A DNA stretch of 64,000 bases. Source: Odontocerum albicorne. Taxonomy: Eukaryota; Arthropoda; Insecta; Trichoptera; Odontoceridae. The stretch is from positions 14,073,753 to 14,137,752 of the forward strand of contig OX463846.1 in the NCBI GenBank assembly GCA_949825065.1, given 5' to 3'. The position numbers and the translations under genes are program-made. This document shows, piece by piece, positions 12,389 to 22,984 of the stretch. The notes beneath the pieces are model-generated. The model was not told the DNA's origin. It did not search any database and worked only from the letters and a program-made list of their open reading frames with translations. The stretch's first letter is position 1. Each line of letters begins with the position of its first letter.

Positions 12389-12870
12389 AGTCTTTCATTT
12401 CTTAGGAGGTATTTAAACCTTCTCAAAAATTCTTTAATAATTCTACTTCTAATATCCGTCCAAAGGATACGTTTTATCTAATTGGTTATTGAACCGATCG
12501 AACCGATCAATAAAACGATTGCGTTTTATTACAATATATGATATTTCGAATGTTCTTCGTATATGATGCAGTTTGAGAGCATTTAATTTTCTTTTACGAA
12601 TTATATCATTCATATTCTACTATGATTTGTATTATATATTGAATTTGTTAGTATTTTATTCCTTAGAAGGGATCTAAACCTACTCGAAATTCCTCTCATC
12701 ATTCTACTTTTAATATTCGTCCAAACTATAAGTTTTCTCTTATTTGTTCAATCGTTACATTACTATATATATTGAATGTTCTTCGTATAGGATACAGTTT
12801 AAAAACGTTTAAGTTTATTTTAAGAATTATATCATATTTATTCTATAACGATTTTTATTGAGTATAATTG
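12389..12870 (+). repeat. diverged tandem pair, about 259-bp unit
   Basis: 12389-12647 and 12648-12870 share an ordered series: TTAGT..TTATTCCTTAG.AGG, AATTCTACTT.TAATAT.CGTCCAAA, GAATGTTCTTCGTATA.GAT and AAGAATTATATCAT. The copies differ at many positions, so the duplication is old. Function unknown. Confidence 0.75.
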
Positions 12871-13539
12871 TGCGATAAATAATTATATTAAATATTAATT
12901 TTTGGCGTCGCCGCCACTGCTTTCGGGAAATCAATCAACTTTTTTGCACAGATCTCAATCAGCAGTTGAATGGCTGGTGGCTGGCTACTGAAATGCCTGT
13001 CAAATGCTGCGGTCATTATGAAAAAGCTGCGATTCGATCCAAATTCTGAATAACCCGTAGGAAATTATTTATCTCTCTTGCCGCGAGTGACGAGTCATTT
13101 GTTATATGCTGATAGGTTGATTTCGTGCCTATACCATACAACAAATCAAATATTAAATTAATAATTCAATTACCTGGATTGAATAATAATGAAATATTTA
13201 CTTTATTTTAATCGTAATTCAGAATCATAATAAAATATAATTTAATAAAGCAGGGCTTAAATTGATTTTTCAAACACTTAGATGACCTGATACCCATTTC
13301 AAAAAAAAATGTCTGGATATTACTTAAAACTGATATATGTAAAGTCAATTCCCTCTGGTGAAAGACCCTTATACTATTTGTATTATTAATATGATATATA
13401 GATACAGAAACTTCTAGAAAGAAAGTCTGTATGAAAATATTAATATCAAAAGTAGCAAAAATGAAAAAACATAAAAGTGTGATGGTGCTCACCTTGACAT
13501 AAATATATAAGTAAGATCAATGCTGTGGAGATACTTGCA
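12871..13539. other. no gene; GC-richer unique island
   Basis: 12900-13110 is GC-richer than its surroundings and contains AATCAATCAAC, CTGTCAAATGC and the AP-1-like TGACGAGTCAT. No ORF, so it is a candidate regulatory element only. 13200-13500 is AT-rich and featureless. Confidence 0.3.
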
Positions 13540-13935
13540 CAAAGAAAATAGTTTGGAGTGTCAATGTATGAAATACGACGGAATGAAGACATCATTAATA
13601 AGTGCTTTCTAAGTATCCAATACGTAAGTTAGTACAGGTATTTGCATCAAACATGAATTCATGGATAAAATTAACATTTTAACTAAGATAAAAAAAAAGT
13701 TTCAAGATAGGTTAAACATGTAGAGAGACTAAATGACGAAAGAATGACTAGCGAGGAAACAAGAATGAAGCGTATGGTATGCGTAAAAGAGATCGATCGA
13801 GGAAAACATGGCTGAATCATGTGGACCAGGTTTTGTTAGAAGATAAAGCAGGAAGTACGAATAATGAAAGATTGTGTGGGACAAGATATATCAATGTGGA
13901 AGAGGCGACTATTGTGTACTTTGATACAAAAAACT
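13540..13935 (+). pseudogene. RTE-like LINE 3' tail
   Basis: Reads, with breaks, MRKRDRSRKTWLNHVDQVLL followed by YINVEEATIVYF. This matches the C-terminal part of the polyprotein at 43700-44165 (GR.KK..LDQVNDIL...MDVEEA). It has a 5' truncation, and the frame is lost upstream of about 13775. Confidence 0.65.
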
Positions 13936-15097
13936 GGAGATTTGTTCCTTCTGTCGACCCCGCAAAGGACACAAAATGCAGTAGACTCTTAATTATCCGG
14001 GGGAGTGGAGGAAAAATTTACTCGGTTAAAAAGCCCCGTGCAATCATCGAAAAAAAATCGGAATAAAATGTAACAAATATTGAACATTATCCTTCCTACG
14101 AGTACTAAACCTTTTATTTAAAATATGATAAAACCCGTTCGTTTTTTCCCTCTGTTCACTTTCCAGCTAATAGTGATTTCACAACTTCCTGTTGCTCCAT
14201 TAATTTAATAAGTTTTCAATGTTAGTTAAAAGCAGGACAGCACTGTAAACTTTTCTCTTGTATCTTCCTGATCTATGTCATCAGTAACAGCACACGTTGC
14301 ACAATCACTTCATTATTTAAAACTTCGTATTCTGGCAAACTTTCGTCTGCATTTATCCAATCGCTCGCAGTTTCGGATTACTGCCCTGGTTAATCCGCAA
14401 CCCGTTTAATGCGACCCCTGATAATCTAGAGTCTACTGTAAACAGAAAATTTACTGATGAAAGATTATGCAGAGTTTTTAATCAAATAAGTTGTTTGTCA
14501 GGAAGTATAATAGATTAAATCAAGAGATTGATATCGTTATCATTGATACATTTTCAAAATACTTCTACAATATTATTATTCAAAGACAGAAGAAATTAAA
14601 CTCAACGGAGAATTGTGATTGGCATTATTGTTAGTTATAAAAAATATTTAACACCATTCTTATTTAGTTTGGTCCTCATTCACAAAGAAGTCAGAAACCA
14701 AATTGTCGGTTTCATGTTTTCTGTTTATGGTTTCTTTCCCAAATAGAAATTATTTTAAGAAAACCGCGGGAACTGAAAACATCTTGATATGATCAAAGAA
14801 GCCGCCAACTGACTGTTTTCCTTCATAGGAAAACAAGGTATTGTTAACGCTTGGTTGATGGCCAATTTTTATGCCGTTTTACTGATGTTATATGAATTAA
14901 AAACGCATATAAGTAATATGAATTATATTTTACACAACTATTATATATGTTATTTTACGTTCTGATAATTTTTATTTCGTGACGATTTCATAAATGGGTG
15001 TGCTAACAAAAGTTTAATTAATGGCATCTTGAGATGCTTTGAACGCGTTAAGAAAATGTATTTTGTAACATAATGCATTTACTATAACACACAACCT
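13936..15097. other. no gene seen
   Basis: AT-rich. A small GC-richer patch at 14380-14430 and another at 14760-14830 have no recognisable content. Confidence 0.4.
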
Positions 15098-15275
15098 GGT
15101 GAGTTTATTGCCACGTGGAAATATCATTAAAATAACCAAAACTATGTTATAGTGGCCTTAAGTGATACGAGATTGAAATCCTTTTTGAAAAGAAAACCTG
15201 GGTTCCAGCGGGAATTAAACCCGTAACCCCAGGATCGAAACAAGTGTCTTGGTAACTAGGCCATGAATGTCGTCA
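15098..15275 (-). repeat. SINE-A
   Basis: Minus-strand copy: head with CATGGCCTAGTTACCAAGAC, B box GGGTTTAATTCCCGC, then body and tail ending ACCAGGTTGTG. Several substitutions, but full length. Confidence 0.75.
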
Positions 15276-15289
15276 TGAAAAACGTGTAA

Positions 15290-15500
15290 AACATATTTTA
15301 ATATTTGAAACGAACGGATAGCCAAAAATACGAAGACCGAAGAAAAAATGGAAAGTATTATACGAGTACATTCTTGTAGTAATATGAGTGAAGTGAGAAG
15401 AAATAAGCATGAGACGTATAAGTGTAAAGGAGGTAAACGCTTTATTCGCATCTCTCATCTCTGCATGCCCAAAAGGGACATTGTATGATTTTTTGTATAT
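15290..15500 (+). pseudogene. LINE 3' tail, variant
   Basis: The reading RKIRRPKKKWKV..MRRISVKEVNALFASLISACPK on the plus strand resembles the RTE-like tails (a basic RPKK-W segment, then MRR..VKEA and S-A-P at the end) but diverges from the main family. It contains one TACGAGTA octamer at 15361. Confidence 0.5.
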
Positions 15501-15703
15501 TGGGGCATTGTATGATGTTTTTATTGAAATCTTATATCTTGGATACTAAAGTTTTGAGTTCGATTTTGGATTTTTTTAAAGAAATATAGACAGACTTTTA
15601 ATAAAGTAAGAAAAAATTCAGCAACAGATTATCATGTGGTAATGATTTTTTTAATTAGTCACCCACATATGGTACATAGAGATATATTTTTTTGTTGTTT
15701 TGA

Positions 15704-15998
15704 CGACCTCCATTGAGTAGTTAATGAGATAATTGTCTTCTAACATGGGGGTTGTAGGCTCGAATCCCGTTGAAACCCGAAATAAACAAAAGGTTAGTCT
15801 TGTTAACGCTTAAGTTTGGTAACAATACTCGCACAGTAGACGTGTGCAAGTTATACCCTCTCTTCACATGATGTAGTATTATCAAAATGTGCGATGACGA
15901 ACTCAAAGTTCCGTCCCTACTCCTGTGATTCTTAACCCAGATGCTTCTATCATGGGATGGGGCTGAACACAACATTATCTCCAAGCCATGCTTTTCAT
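15704..15998 (+). repeat. SINE-B (tRNA head, second body)
   Basis: The tRNA-like head (CTTCTAACATGGGGGTTGTAG, B box GGCTCGAATCCCG) resembles SINE-A. It is followed by a different body: AATACTCGCACAG..GTGTGCAAG, TCTTCACATG.TGTAGTATTA, ACGTGCGATGACGAACT-like and a GATAATGTTGTG-like 3' part on the minus reading. The body recurs at 16030, 28170, 30330 (inverted), 59090 and 62500. Confidence 0.7.
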
Positions 15999-16029
15999 TA
16001 CAAATACGAATATATTGTAGGGTATTTAA

Positions 16030-16205
16030 AAAACGGGTTACCAGTCTAGTTAAATAGTTCGTCTAGTAACAATAATCACCCACACTATTTGTGTGCGAGT
16101 GTTGTTGCCTGTCTATGTATGAGAATATTTCAAACACATATAATGGCACACTGAGTTACTTACGTACTCCAGTGGTTTAAAACCTAAAGTCTCAAATACT
16201 GTGAT
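16030..16205 (+). repeat. SINE-B, diverged
   Basis: Body words TTTGTGTGCGAGTGTTGTTG and CTCCAGTGGTTTAAAACC are in the family order. The head is reduced to CCAGTCTAGTTAAATAGTTC. Adjacent to a LINE tail on its right. Confidence 0.55.
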
Positions 16206-16610
16206 CTAAGATAATGTGTGACAGAATACGGAATGAAGTGATTAAGGATGACTGTGAACTTAAGGCTGATGTATTAAGTAAGATGAAGAAGAGCACTATG
16301 AAATGGTTTGGGCATGTAGAACGAATAAAGAAGAAAGACTAACAAAATGAATATACAGTGTCAATGTAAGTGAAAGGTGTGGTAGAGGAAAAACAAAGGG
16401 AACTGTTGTTTGATCAAGTGAATGATATTTTGAAAGAAGGAAATGTGAGCAGTAAGGGAAATCGTAGGAGCTGTATGATTAGGCGTATAGATGAGGAAGT
16501 GGTGAATATGTGTGATAAGATAGGAAAGTTTGGAATTCTGTCATTTCTGCTTACCTCAGCAGCGAAACGGTCTGATGGTATGTATGCTAATTGAGATGTG
16601 TTGAGGGGCT
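16206..16610 (+). pseudogene. RTE-like LINE 3' tail, good copy
   Basis: Contains the block GACAGAATACGGAATGAAGT, the untouched site GCTGATGTATTAAGTAAGAT at about 16263-16282, GGTTTGGGCATGTAGAACG, then a frame reading LLFDQVNDILKEGNVSSKGN and NRRSCMIRRIDEE. The TTAA in it corresponds to the piggyBac insertion site at 55254/58072, so this copy shows what that locus looked like before insertion. Confidence 0.75.
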
Positions 16611-17580
16611 TTTACTAATTAATTAATTTATTTATTTTAATGTTTACAAATATTATTTTTCATTAAAAATAAGTCTATTATTTATAAAGTACTAAAAAAA
16701 GATCTGGTAACACATTATCGTATCCAACTGCTCTAAAAATATAAATTGTTTAATTTAAATAAAAATTGTGAAAGTTAATCGTCTCAAGTTTTTCCAAAAA
16801 AATATTGTCGGTGAGTCGATGTAATATGAAAAACACTTCACACTTATTTATTAAATAGCATACCTCGGTGGTCAAATAGTATACCTCGGTGCCACATTTC
16901 AAATATAACGATTGAAAAAGCTGTCAAAAAGTTGCTTATACTCCTTTTAAGGTGATAAGGAGTGCCATAAACATGGAAGGATAATTGGTTTTCGGCGGAA
17001 ACAATTACTTTTATATATATACGATCGACAAATCGACCCATAATAAAAATTTGTTTGAAACTGTAACAAATAAATTTGCTTGTCGTAAAAGAGCAAAACT
17101 GGTTCTGGTCACCTGCTCTGCCAATCGGCCAGACATCCTCCGACAATATCCTCCTGTCGACCAATAATAATCACTTAGTGTTTATAGGACACAGCTTGCC
17201 CCTGCATTTTCAGAGGTATGGTACTCAGATTATATAACTTTTTTTTAAATAATTGCAGTGGTGTTGAAGCGATATTTTAAATGATTTATTCAACTTGTGT
17301 TAAAGAATTGACAAAAAAATTTGACAAAAAAATAGGAAATTATTTAATACAGTTTTGTAATCATAATACCACCATGATAATTAAAATATTTTTTTTCAAT
17401 CTCATTCTTTTGTGTGCATGGTACAACTAACGGACTAATTGTCATACAACAATTTCTACCAACCAACTAGGTTATATCTGTTATATCAAATTGTTTAAAT
17501 TTGAGACAGACTTTAAAAAATATATACATTTAAAAAACATACATTCAAGTCAAAAATTAAAAATCTCTAAAAAGTAATGG
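16611..17580. other. no gene seen
   Basis: AT-rich. A direct repeat of ATA.CATACCTCGGTG lies near 16858 and 16879. Overlapping open frames of 60-106 codons at 16844-17167 on both strands match nothing I recognise. Confidence 0.4.
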
Positions 17581-17900
17581 TAGGACTATAGGGAAATGAT
17601 TCGTTCAAGGAAGGGGAAAACGCTAAATTAGAATGAAAGAGTATTCTTGGTAACGGACTATTTTTTTAATTTTCTCTTGAACGTTGTTGAGGATGGTACA
17701 TATCTGGTAACTCTTGGAAGTTTGTCCCACAGTCGTGGACGTGGAGGAGAATCTCATTGTCCGTAAATTAGGATGAAAGATAACCTTGAGAATCGTAATA
17801 TTTTTTCAATTCTCTATCAAACATAAATAAGTATGGTGCACATCTGATAGCTCTTGGAAACTCGTGGATAAGTTGAGATAAGACTCATTAAAAATATATA
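17581..17900 (+). repeat. diverged tandem pair, about 139-bp spacing
   Basis: The block ATTAGAATGAAAGAGTATTC..TTTTTTTAATTTTCTCTTGAAC..GGTACATATCTGGTAACTCTTGGAA starting near 17628 recurs with changes from about 17767. The family is not recognised. Confidence 0.65.
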
Positions 17901-18564
17901 TAAAATTATGAAGATCAAAAAGAATGGTTGGTCCTAGCAAATTACATTTTGAATGACTATTATAAAGAAGAAGCTATATGAGTAGATTTATATACCATAT
18001 GTGAAGAAGACAAAAGAAGTATAAATCGATGAAAAAGTTTGACGTTTTGCTGTTTTTGTATAGACACACATATCCGTTAGGAAACATACTCGGGACGTCT
18101 GGATGTTTAGTAAGTATTTTAACCGCTAGCCTGGTTGCCGTTTGTTGTCTTAGATAAATAATATATTTAAAAAAATCTATAGTTGTAACACCACTGCGTT
18201 TTTTGCATCCACGGTGTTACAAAATCAGTATGAATTCTTTTGATCATTCCCCTGCCATTCAGATGTGACTGACAATGATATTACTCAATGCGGGGGGGAT
18301 CCTTTGACTCCTGATGCCTCTTGATTTTTAAATAATTGCCCTCGGTTGAATGAGAATCAGATTTGGATCGCAAATGAACTTGACCCAATGCCTTGTCTGA
18401 AATATGTGTGTACTATGATTTACAATATTTTGAAAGATTTGACGTTTATAATGTCAAAGTGAATATAATAATGTTGTATTGTATTACACTGTTTTCTTTA
18501 CAGTACAACTTTGCTGTTTCAATGATATGTGTTAAGTAATCGCTTCCAATAAAAAAGGTGACAT
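17901..18564. other. no gene seen
   Basis: AT-rich, with a run of seven G at about 18292 and nothing recognisable. Confidence 0.4.
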
Positions 18565-18770
18565 TCGTGGTCTAGTTGGTAAGATGCCTGTCTTCCGACA
18601 CGAAGGTTGCAGGTCCGATTATTGTTGGAACCCAGATCTTTTAAAAAGGATGTTACTCTGGTTTCCACTTCAAATATGTATAAGATTTTTCTGGTCGGCT
18701 GGAGGAGAGTGCCACATGGCAATAAACCGACCAGGTTGAAATGTATACAACGAAAGTGTAATAAAAAATG
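18565..18770 (+). repeat. SINE-A, full length
   Basis: A box TGGTCTAGTTGGTAAGATG, anticodon region CCTGTCTTCCGACACGAAGG and a degenerate B box, then GGAACCCAGATCTTTT. The body holds TTTCTGGTCGGCTGGAGG, and the 3' end is TATACAACGAAAGTGTAATA. Confidence 0.8.
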
Positions 18771-18894
18771 TTGAGGAGATATTTAATGAAAACCAGACTG
18801 GAGACTTTATTAAAAAGAAATTGGGTACCACCAACAAGAGAAAATGGAAATTTTAATTAAACGAAAACACTTAACAAACCTACAAAATAATTAT

Positions 18895-19030
18895 GAGTGA
18901 TATTCATGGTATTTGAGGAAAGAGAAAAGTATGGTTAGACCAAGGTGATTAATTTGTAAAGAAATGAAGATCATGTAAGAGAAACAGAAAAAATATATGA
19001 ACATGGAAGAAGCGTAGTAAATAATAATAG
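18895..19030 (+). pseudogene. RTE-like LINE 3' tail fragment
   Basis: Reads, with a shift, GREKVWLDQGDQFVKRNEDH, then ETEKIYMNMEEA. This is the same KTWLDQVNDIL...MDVEEA segment as the other tails, heavily decayed. Confidence 0.5.
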
Positions 19031-19074
19031 AGAAATTCAGTACTCACGGAATTAATGTTATGGTATTTACTTGT

Positions 19075-19560
19075 ATGCATTAAAAATTAAGGATATTAAG
19101 TTCAATGACACTTAGATACACTATATGGAGAAACAAACAGTCAGGACATACTCGTATAAGACATGTGTCCGCCCTATCATGACGGGATAGAAGTGAGAAC
19201 CGATACCAACAGGACAAAAAACCTTCTCAGAGTGGCGGAAATAAGAACCCTACGCTCCATCGCAGGCAGAACTCTTAGAGATCGGATCAGAAATGAGACG
19301 ATAAGGTCTGTCTGTGGTGTTGAAGACATAGTAAGGGGGAAATAAACAGAAGGTGCTTCTGGAGGGATCATGTGGACCGCATGAAGGATATAAGACTGGC
19401 AAGAATCGCTAAGACTGAAAACCCTAACACCAGGAGATTACCAGGAAGGCCGCCGAAAAGGGGGAAGGACAGCTGGACGTCATCATCCCAGGACAGCCCA
19501 CCGTCACAAACAGGTCATCGACCTAAACCAAGAGGAAGAAGAAGAAGAAGTTCAATGGAA
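19075..19560 (+). pseudogene. LINE C-terminal fragment, second family
   Basis: Two open segments in neighbouring frames read KNLLRVAEIRTLRSIAGRTL, DRIRNETIRSVCGVEDIV and then DHVDRMKDIRLARIAKTENP, RRLPGRPPKRGKDSWTS. This is the familiar end of insect endonuclease/reverse-transcriptase elements (EMRTLR..GRTL.DRIRNE..IR..C...DVV...W..HV.RM...RL.KIA....P...RPPGRPPKRW..SW). One frameshift near 19345 breaks it. It is GC-richer than the surroundings and better preserved than most LINE pieces here, so it may be younger. Confidence 0.75.
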
Positions 19561-19609
19561 TGATGGGGTACATGTGCAGGTATTGTATAATATTACGCTT
19601 TTATTGCAT

Positions 19610-19742
19610 GTAGTACAACCTGGTGGGCTTATTGTTCTGTATCAATATCTTCTAACCAGACTGGAAACCTTTTAAAAAAAATAGGTTCTAATCGGAGTCG
19701 AACCCGCACCTAGGCCACCAACTAACTAACTAGGCTACATAG
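19610..19742 (-). repeat. SINE-A, shortened
   Basis: Minus-strand copy with GGTGCGGGTTCGACTCC as B box and a tail ending CACCAGGTTGTAC. Part of the head has been replaced by TTAGTTAGTTAG-like sequence. Confidence 0.65.
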
Positions 19743-19849
19743 TGCATTATGACAGTAAAACTATTAAAAAAAAGGCACATTATCAGTTTTAAACTAGATT
19801 GGTAGTCCAGTCTAATAAAACCGGTGATGCTTACAATACATGATGCATG

Positions 19850-19935
19850 CGTGGATAGGACGATGAGAAGATTTGTTGTTCCTGCATACCTCATTAAGGA
19901 AATGGCGTGAGGCTATGTATGTATGTGAATTAAAT
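19850..19935 (+). pseudogene. LINE extreme 3' end
   Basis: CCTGCATACCTCATTAAGGA followed by AATGGCGTGAGG and TATGTATGTATGTG is the terminal piece of the RTE-like tails (compare 20490-20545, CTGCCTACCC..GAAATGACGCGATGG). Confidence 0.5.
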
Positions 19936-20279
19936 TTAAAATGGCTCTGTCCCCTATAAAACCGGAACAGTTAACTATTGCAAATTTCCATTGGCTCTAT
20001 AGAAATGATAATTTACTTTTGAAAAATTAGCATGCATTATTTGAAGAGCATATAAATGCTAACATGGGAGACATATTACTACGAGGCTACAATTACAATG
20101 ACGGCGGTACAGGGATATCAAAGGACTTCAGCAGAGGTTTCCTGTATGTCGGTGTTGCCAGGAAGTGCGGCCAATTGCTCTGATGCCAACGGCATCTGTA
20201 ACGGATCTCCTTCCGCCTTGATTTTGCTTCTTCAAGCAGATAATTTCATCATCTACGCCTTGATTTTAGAGTTATTATA
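19936..20279. other. unassigned, GC-richer half
   Basis: From 20085 to 20250 composition is more balanced (ACGGCGGTACAGGGATATC, GTGCGGCCAATTGCTC) and a 96-codon frame is open at 20056-20346. I do not recognise the product, and the frame runs into a LINE tail, so I do not call a gene. Confidence 0.3.
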
Positions 20280-20550
20280 CATATTTGGTATAATATATAT
20301 GAACGCTGAGATGATTTGGACATGTGGAACGAATGAATGTGTGTGAAAGACGTGTGAGAGGAAGACCAAGGGAAGTGTGGTTGACTCAAGTGAATGATGT
20401 TTTGTGGAAAGTCAGATTAATTAATGTAGGTGTACGAATGCGCAAAAAGCTAAGGATGTGTGTCGAGATAGGAGAGCTTGGAGCTCTAATCTCTCTGCCT
20501 ACCCTGAAAAGGAAATGACGCGATGGTTTGTATGTATGTATATGAACGAA
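20280..20550 (+). pseudogene. RTE-like LINE 3' tail
   Basis: Open segment RRVRGRPREVWLTQVNDVLW followed by RMRKKLRMCVEIGELGALIS and LPT, the canonical tail order. Then AAATGACGCGATGGTTTGTATGTATG, the usual 3' terminus with TATG-rich repeats. Confidence 0.7.
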
Positions 20551-20744
20551 TTGATAAGCTTTTTGTAAATTTTCTTTTTTTTTTTCAATTAAAATATTTA
20601 ATACGAGTATATTAAACATATCAGGTTAATTTTTAAAGGCAAAAATTATGAAATAATCAAATTAATTAATGAAATTTGTAAAAAAAAAACACTTTTCAGA
20701 CGATTTCAAAATTCAGTTGGTTAAACTTTACAGTCAATTTATAA

Positions 20745-20965
20745 GTGGGTCGTCTTCTAGTGCTTTCTAACGCTGCACACGCCACCCATATCTCCAATAC
20801 TTGGAGACAGACAAAGATCGATCCAATTGAACTGTTACTCCAAGAGACTCGTGCATTAGATGTTTTATCTCACTTTATCTGCATTTCTGACACTTAGAGA
20901 CATACGATTCCACGCCACAAGACCAGCAACGGCAAAAACCTTGTCATAATACCCAGTCTTATTAA
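20745..20965 (+). repeat. R-X, 3' half
   Basis: Shares AGTGCTTTCTAACGCTGCAC, CGCCACCCATAT and TTCCACGCCACAAGACCAGC with 3478-3600, with an extra segment between. Confidence 0.6.
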
Positions 20966-20999
20966 AGAATAAAGTCAAAGAAATCGTATAAATTTTACG

Positions 21000-21110
21000 T
21001 GTATATAAGTATATGAAAGAAGTGAAATATGTGTATCGAGATAGGAACTTCTGGCGTTCTCTCCTCTCTGCCTACCCTGACAGGGAAATGGCGTGTACGT
21101 ATGTACTCAT
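21000..21110 (+). pseudogene. LINE extreme 3' end
   Basis: ATATGTGTATCGAGATAGGA, TGGCGTTCTCTCCTCTCTGC and CTACCCTGACAGGGAAATGG match the ends of the RTE-like tails and are followed by a TATGTA-rich stretch. Confidence 0.6.
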
Positions 21111-21489
21111 AAGCACTCGTATTTGTCAGTCTATTTCAGTATGAGGGGAAATATGAATGATTCCAACAGCAGCAGAGATGATGTATGCGATATTTTTGAA
21201 AAGGAACACAGCGAAGTTATTGTGATTTGTGTAACGTGACAGGAAGAGAGGCGGTAAGAGCTCGGTGACACTGTGTAAATATATATCCGAAGACATATGG
21301 CCGCAATAGCTCAGCCGCTAGGAGAAAATACTCTGGAGAAAATATTATTTGTTATTAATACCCCGTGAGTACTTGAGGATGACAGTGGTTCCAAATATTA
21401 AAAAAAAAGGTATTCTTCAATTTAATTAAAGATTATTTTAATTCTATAGGATTGCACAATAAGAAATGCAATTTTAAATCACTGAAAGA
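21111..21489. other. no gene seen
   Basis: Includes a patch at 21300-21325 that looks like a tRNA A box (AATAGCTCAGCCGCTAGGAG), but there is no B box after it. Otherwise nothing recognised. Confidence 0.35.
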
Positions 21490-21850
21490 AACAAGTTTTT
21501 TTTAAAGTTTATCTTTATTGGTATCAATGTAATAAGTGTCAATGGGAATTGCGTTTGAAAAATGATATCGGCCAAATAACCACCTCAGCTTTTGTTACAG
21601 ATGACGACTCTTTGAGCAAAATTTTCAATAACGGATTCATATAAATGGATATGTATATCTGCAATGACACGAGTGATGTTGGATTTAATGCCATCGATAG
21701 TTTTTGGATTCATGGCGTACACTTAAGATTTAACATAACCCCAGAGAAAAAAATCTAAAAGAGTTAAATCACACGATCATGGCGGCCAATTCACATTTCC
21801 ACGACGAGAAATTACACGGTCATGCTATTTCCATATGTAGATTATTCCAA
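21490..21850 (-). pseudogene. mariner-like transposase C-terminal fragment
   Basis: On the minus strand, with stop codons, it reads VISRRGNVNWPP, CDLT-LDFFLWGYVKS, VYAMNPKTIDGIKSNITRVI, ENFAQRVVICNKS and GGYLADIIFQT. This is the end of a mariner-type DDE transposase: the last catalytic-region segment with the LDFFLWG signature, then the C-terminal helix region. At least three in-frame stops make it dead, and the N-terminal half and both ends are missing. Confidence 0.75.
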
Positions 21851-21884
21851 TTTTCCACGCTTAAAAGGTGTATTATAATAAATA

Positions 21885-22035
21885 AGATACGATAGGTAAT
21901 CCCTCATGATCGATTATATTTATCAGCCATCTTGTGGATGAAAGACGCCTGTGCGTTTACTGGTTAATAGTGTGCAAGCTGTTTTACTTCAGCAAGCGCA
22001 CACTCTTGACAGATCAAAGTTCCGATGGCAACGAG
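21885..22035 (-). repeat. dispersed repeat R-Y, copy 1
   Basis: Its reverse complement matches 36496-36640: TTGCTGAAGTA.AACAGCTT, ACAAGATGGCTGA.AA and CGATCAT.A..GATTACCTATC. A weaker copy may lie at 32100-32165 (minus). Confidence 0.65.
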
Positions 22036-22110
22036 ATAATAATAATATTAATAAAATGACAACTTATTCAGCGCTGTCTAGAGAGCAGACTCTTCTAGGG
22101 ATTTGAACAT
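22030..22110 (+). repeat. R-X 5' end fragment
   Basis: AATAAAATGACAACTTATTC, GCGCTGTCTAGAGAGCAGAC and TCTTCTAGGG correspond to the start of the 44-kb R-X copy (AATAAAATGACAATTTATGT..AGAGTATACTCTCCTC). Confidence 0.55.
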
Positions 22111-22124
22111 ATTTTTTGGTTAAG

Positions 22125-22172
22125 AAATTTAGGACTCGAACCCAAAACTCCCAAACTAGGCCACGTACGATT
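22125..22172 (-). repeat. SINE-A head fragment
   Basis: The minus strand reads a tRNA-like head, GTGGCCTAGTTTGGGAGTTT then GGGTTCGAGTCC, with no body. Confidence 0.5.
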
Positions 22173-22269
22173 CATCAAATTAAAACATTTACTTGAATGA
22201 AAATCTGTCAACACTATTTTTTTATGAGCAAGAATTTCAAGCAAGAAACTTCAATGGCTTAAAATTGAG

Positions 22270-22400
22270 CAGCGAAAATTTTGTCAAGACCAGTTTGGAA
22301 GCAATTTTAAAAATACTGAGTATCAACGAGAATCTGACCCGAAACCTCCGGTTTGAAAGATAACTATCTTTACCAATAAGTTCCTAAGGTTGTCATGGTA
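22270..22400 (-). repeat. SINE-A, degenerate
   Basis: The head on the minus strand (CCTTAGGAACTTATTGGTAA, AACCGGAGGTTTCGGGTC) is followed by a short T-rich body. Confidence 0.5.
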
Positions 22401-22439
22401 ATTAAGAAAAAATGTAATTTTTAAACAAGAGAACTGCAA

Positions 22440-22690
22440 ACACAGACGGAGAATACATTGACAGTGATAGGTGATAGATTACACCGGTGTGGCATACGTG
22501 TACAGCGTGACCCGAGTTAAACGTAACGAGCTGGGAGCAGGGAGCCGGGATCCGGGAGCAGTTGCGAAATGATGCGACCCACACATGTCAAGTGCTCTGT
22601 GTTTATTTTCTTTGCTTCTGTGATGAGTATCACTCGCCGCCTCTTCTTTGAAGTGGAGCGCTTCACATTTGGGGTGACCAGACATTAAAT
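22440..22690. other. GC-richer unique island
   Basis: Balanced composition against an AT-rich background, with GAGCTGGGAGCAGGGAGCC and GGATCCGGGAGCAG as a near repeat. Open frames of 60-79 codons overlap on the minus strand but resemble nothing known. It could be a regulatory element or an unrecognised repeat. Confidence 0.25.
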
Positions 22691-22789
22691 ATGTTGAAAA
22701 CTTAAAAAAAAAAAACAATTGAATAGAAATTTAAGTGGCAGTCTTTATAACAATTGAATATAAATTTAAGGTATACATTATATATGTGC

Positions 22790-22935
22790 CAGATTGTGAG
22801 ATGTCTGTCTTCTAACGCAGTTATTGTGGGTTCGATTCTCGTCAGAACCAAGTTTTTTTTTAAATATTCTAATCAGGATTTTATTTAAATTTTCTTTAAA
22901 ATCTTACTGCTTGGTTGGATTATTTCCCGTATAAA
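22790..22935 (+). repeat. SINE-A
   Basis: Head with CTGTCTTCTAACGCAGTTAT and B box GGGTTCGATTCTCGT, then T-run and TGCTTGGTTGGAT. The first bases of the head are lost. Confidence 0.65.
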
Positions 22936-22984
22936 TAAATCCTTAAATGTATTGTATACAATAGAAGTGTAATATAATTCAATA

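Noticed and set aside
16844..17167. 106-codon minus frame and 60-codon plus frame
   Set aside because: Overlapping antisense frames without motifs; contains a local direct repeat.
21300..21330. tRNA-like A box (AATAGCTCAGCCGCTAGGAG)
   Set aside because: No B box follows at the right distance and no second copy was found.
22402..22718. Overlapping minus-strand frames of 60 and 79 codons
   Set aside because: They overlap in different frames in a GC-richer patch; neither resembles a known protein.
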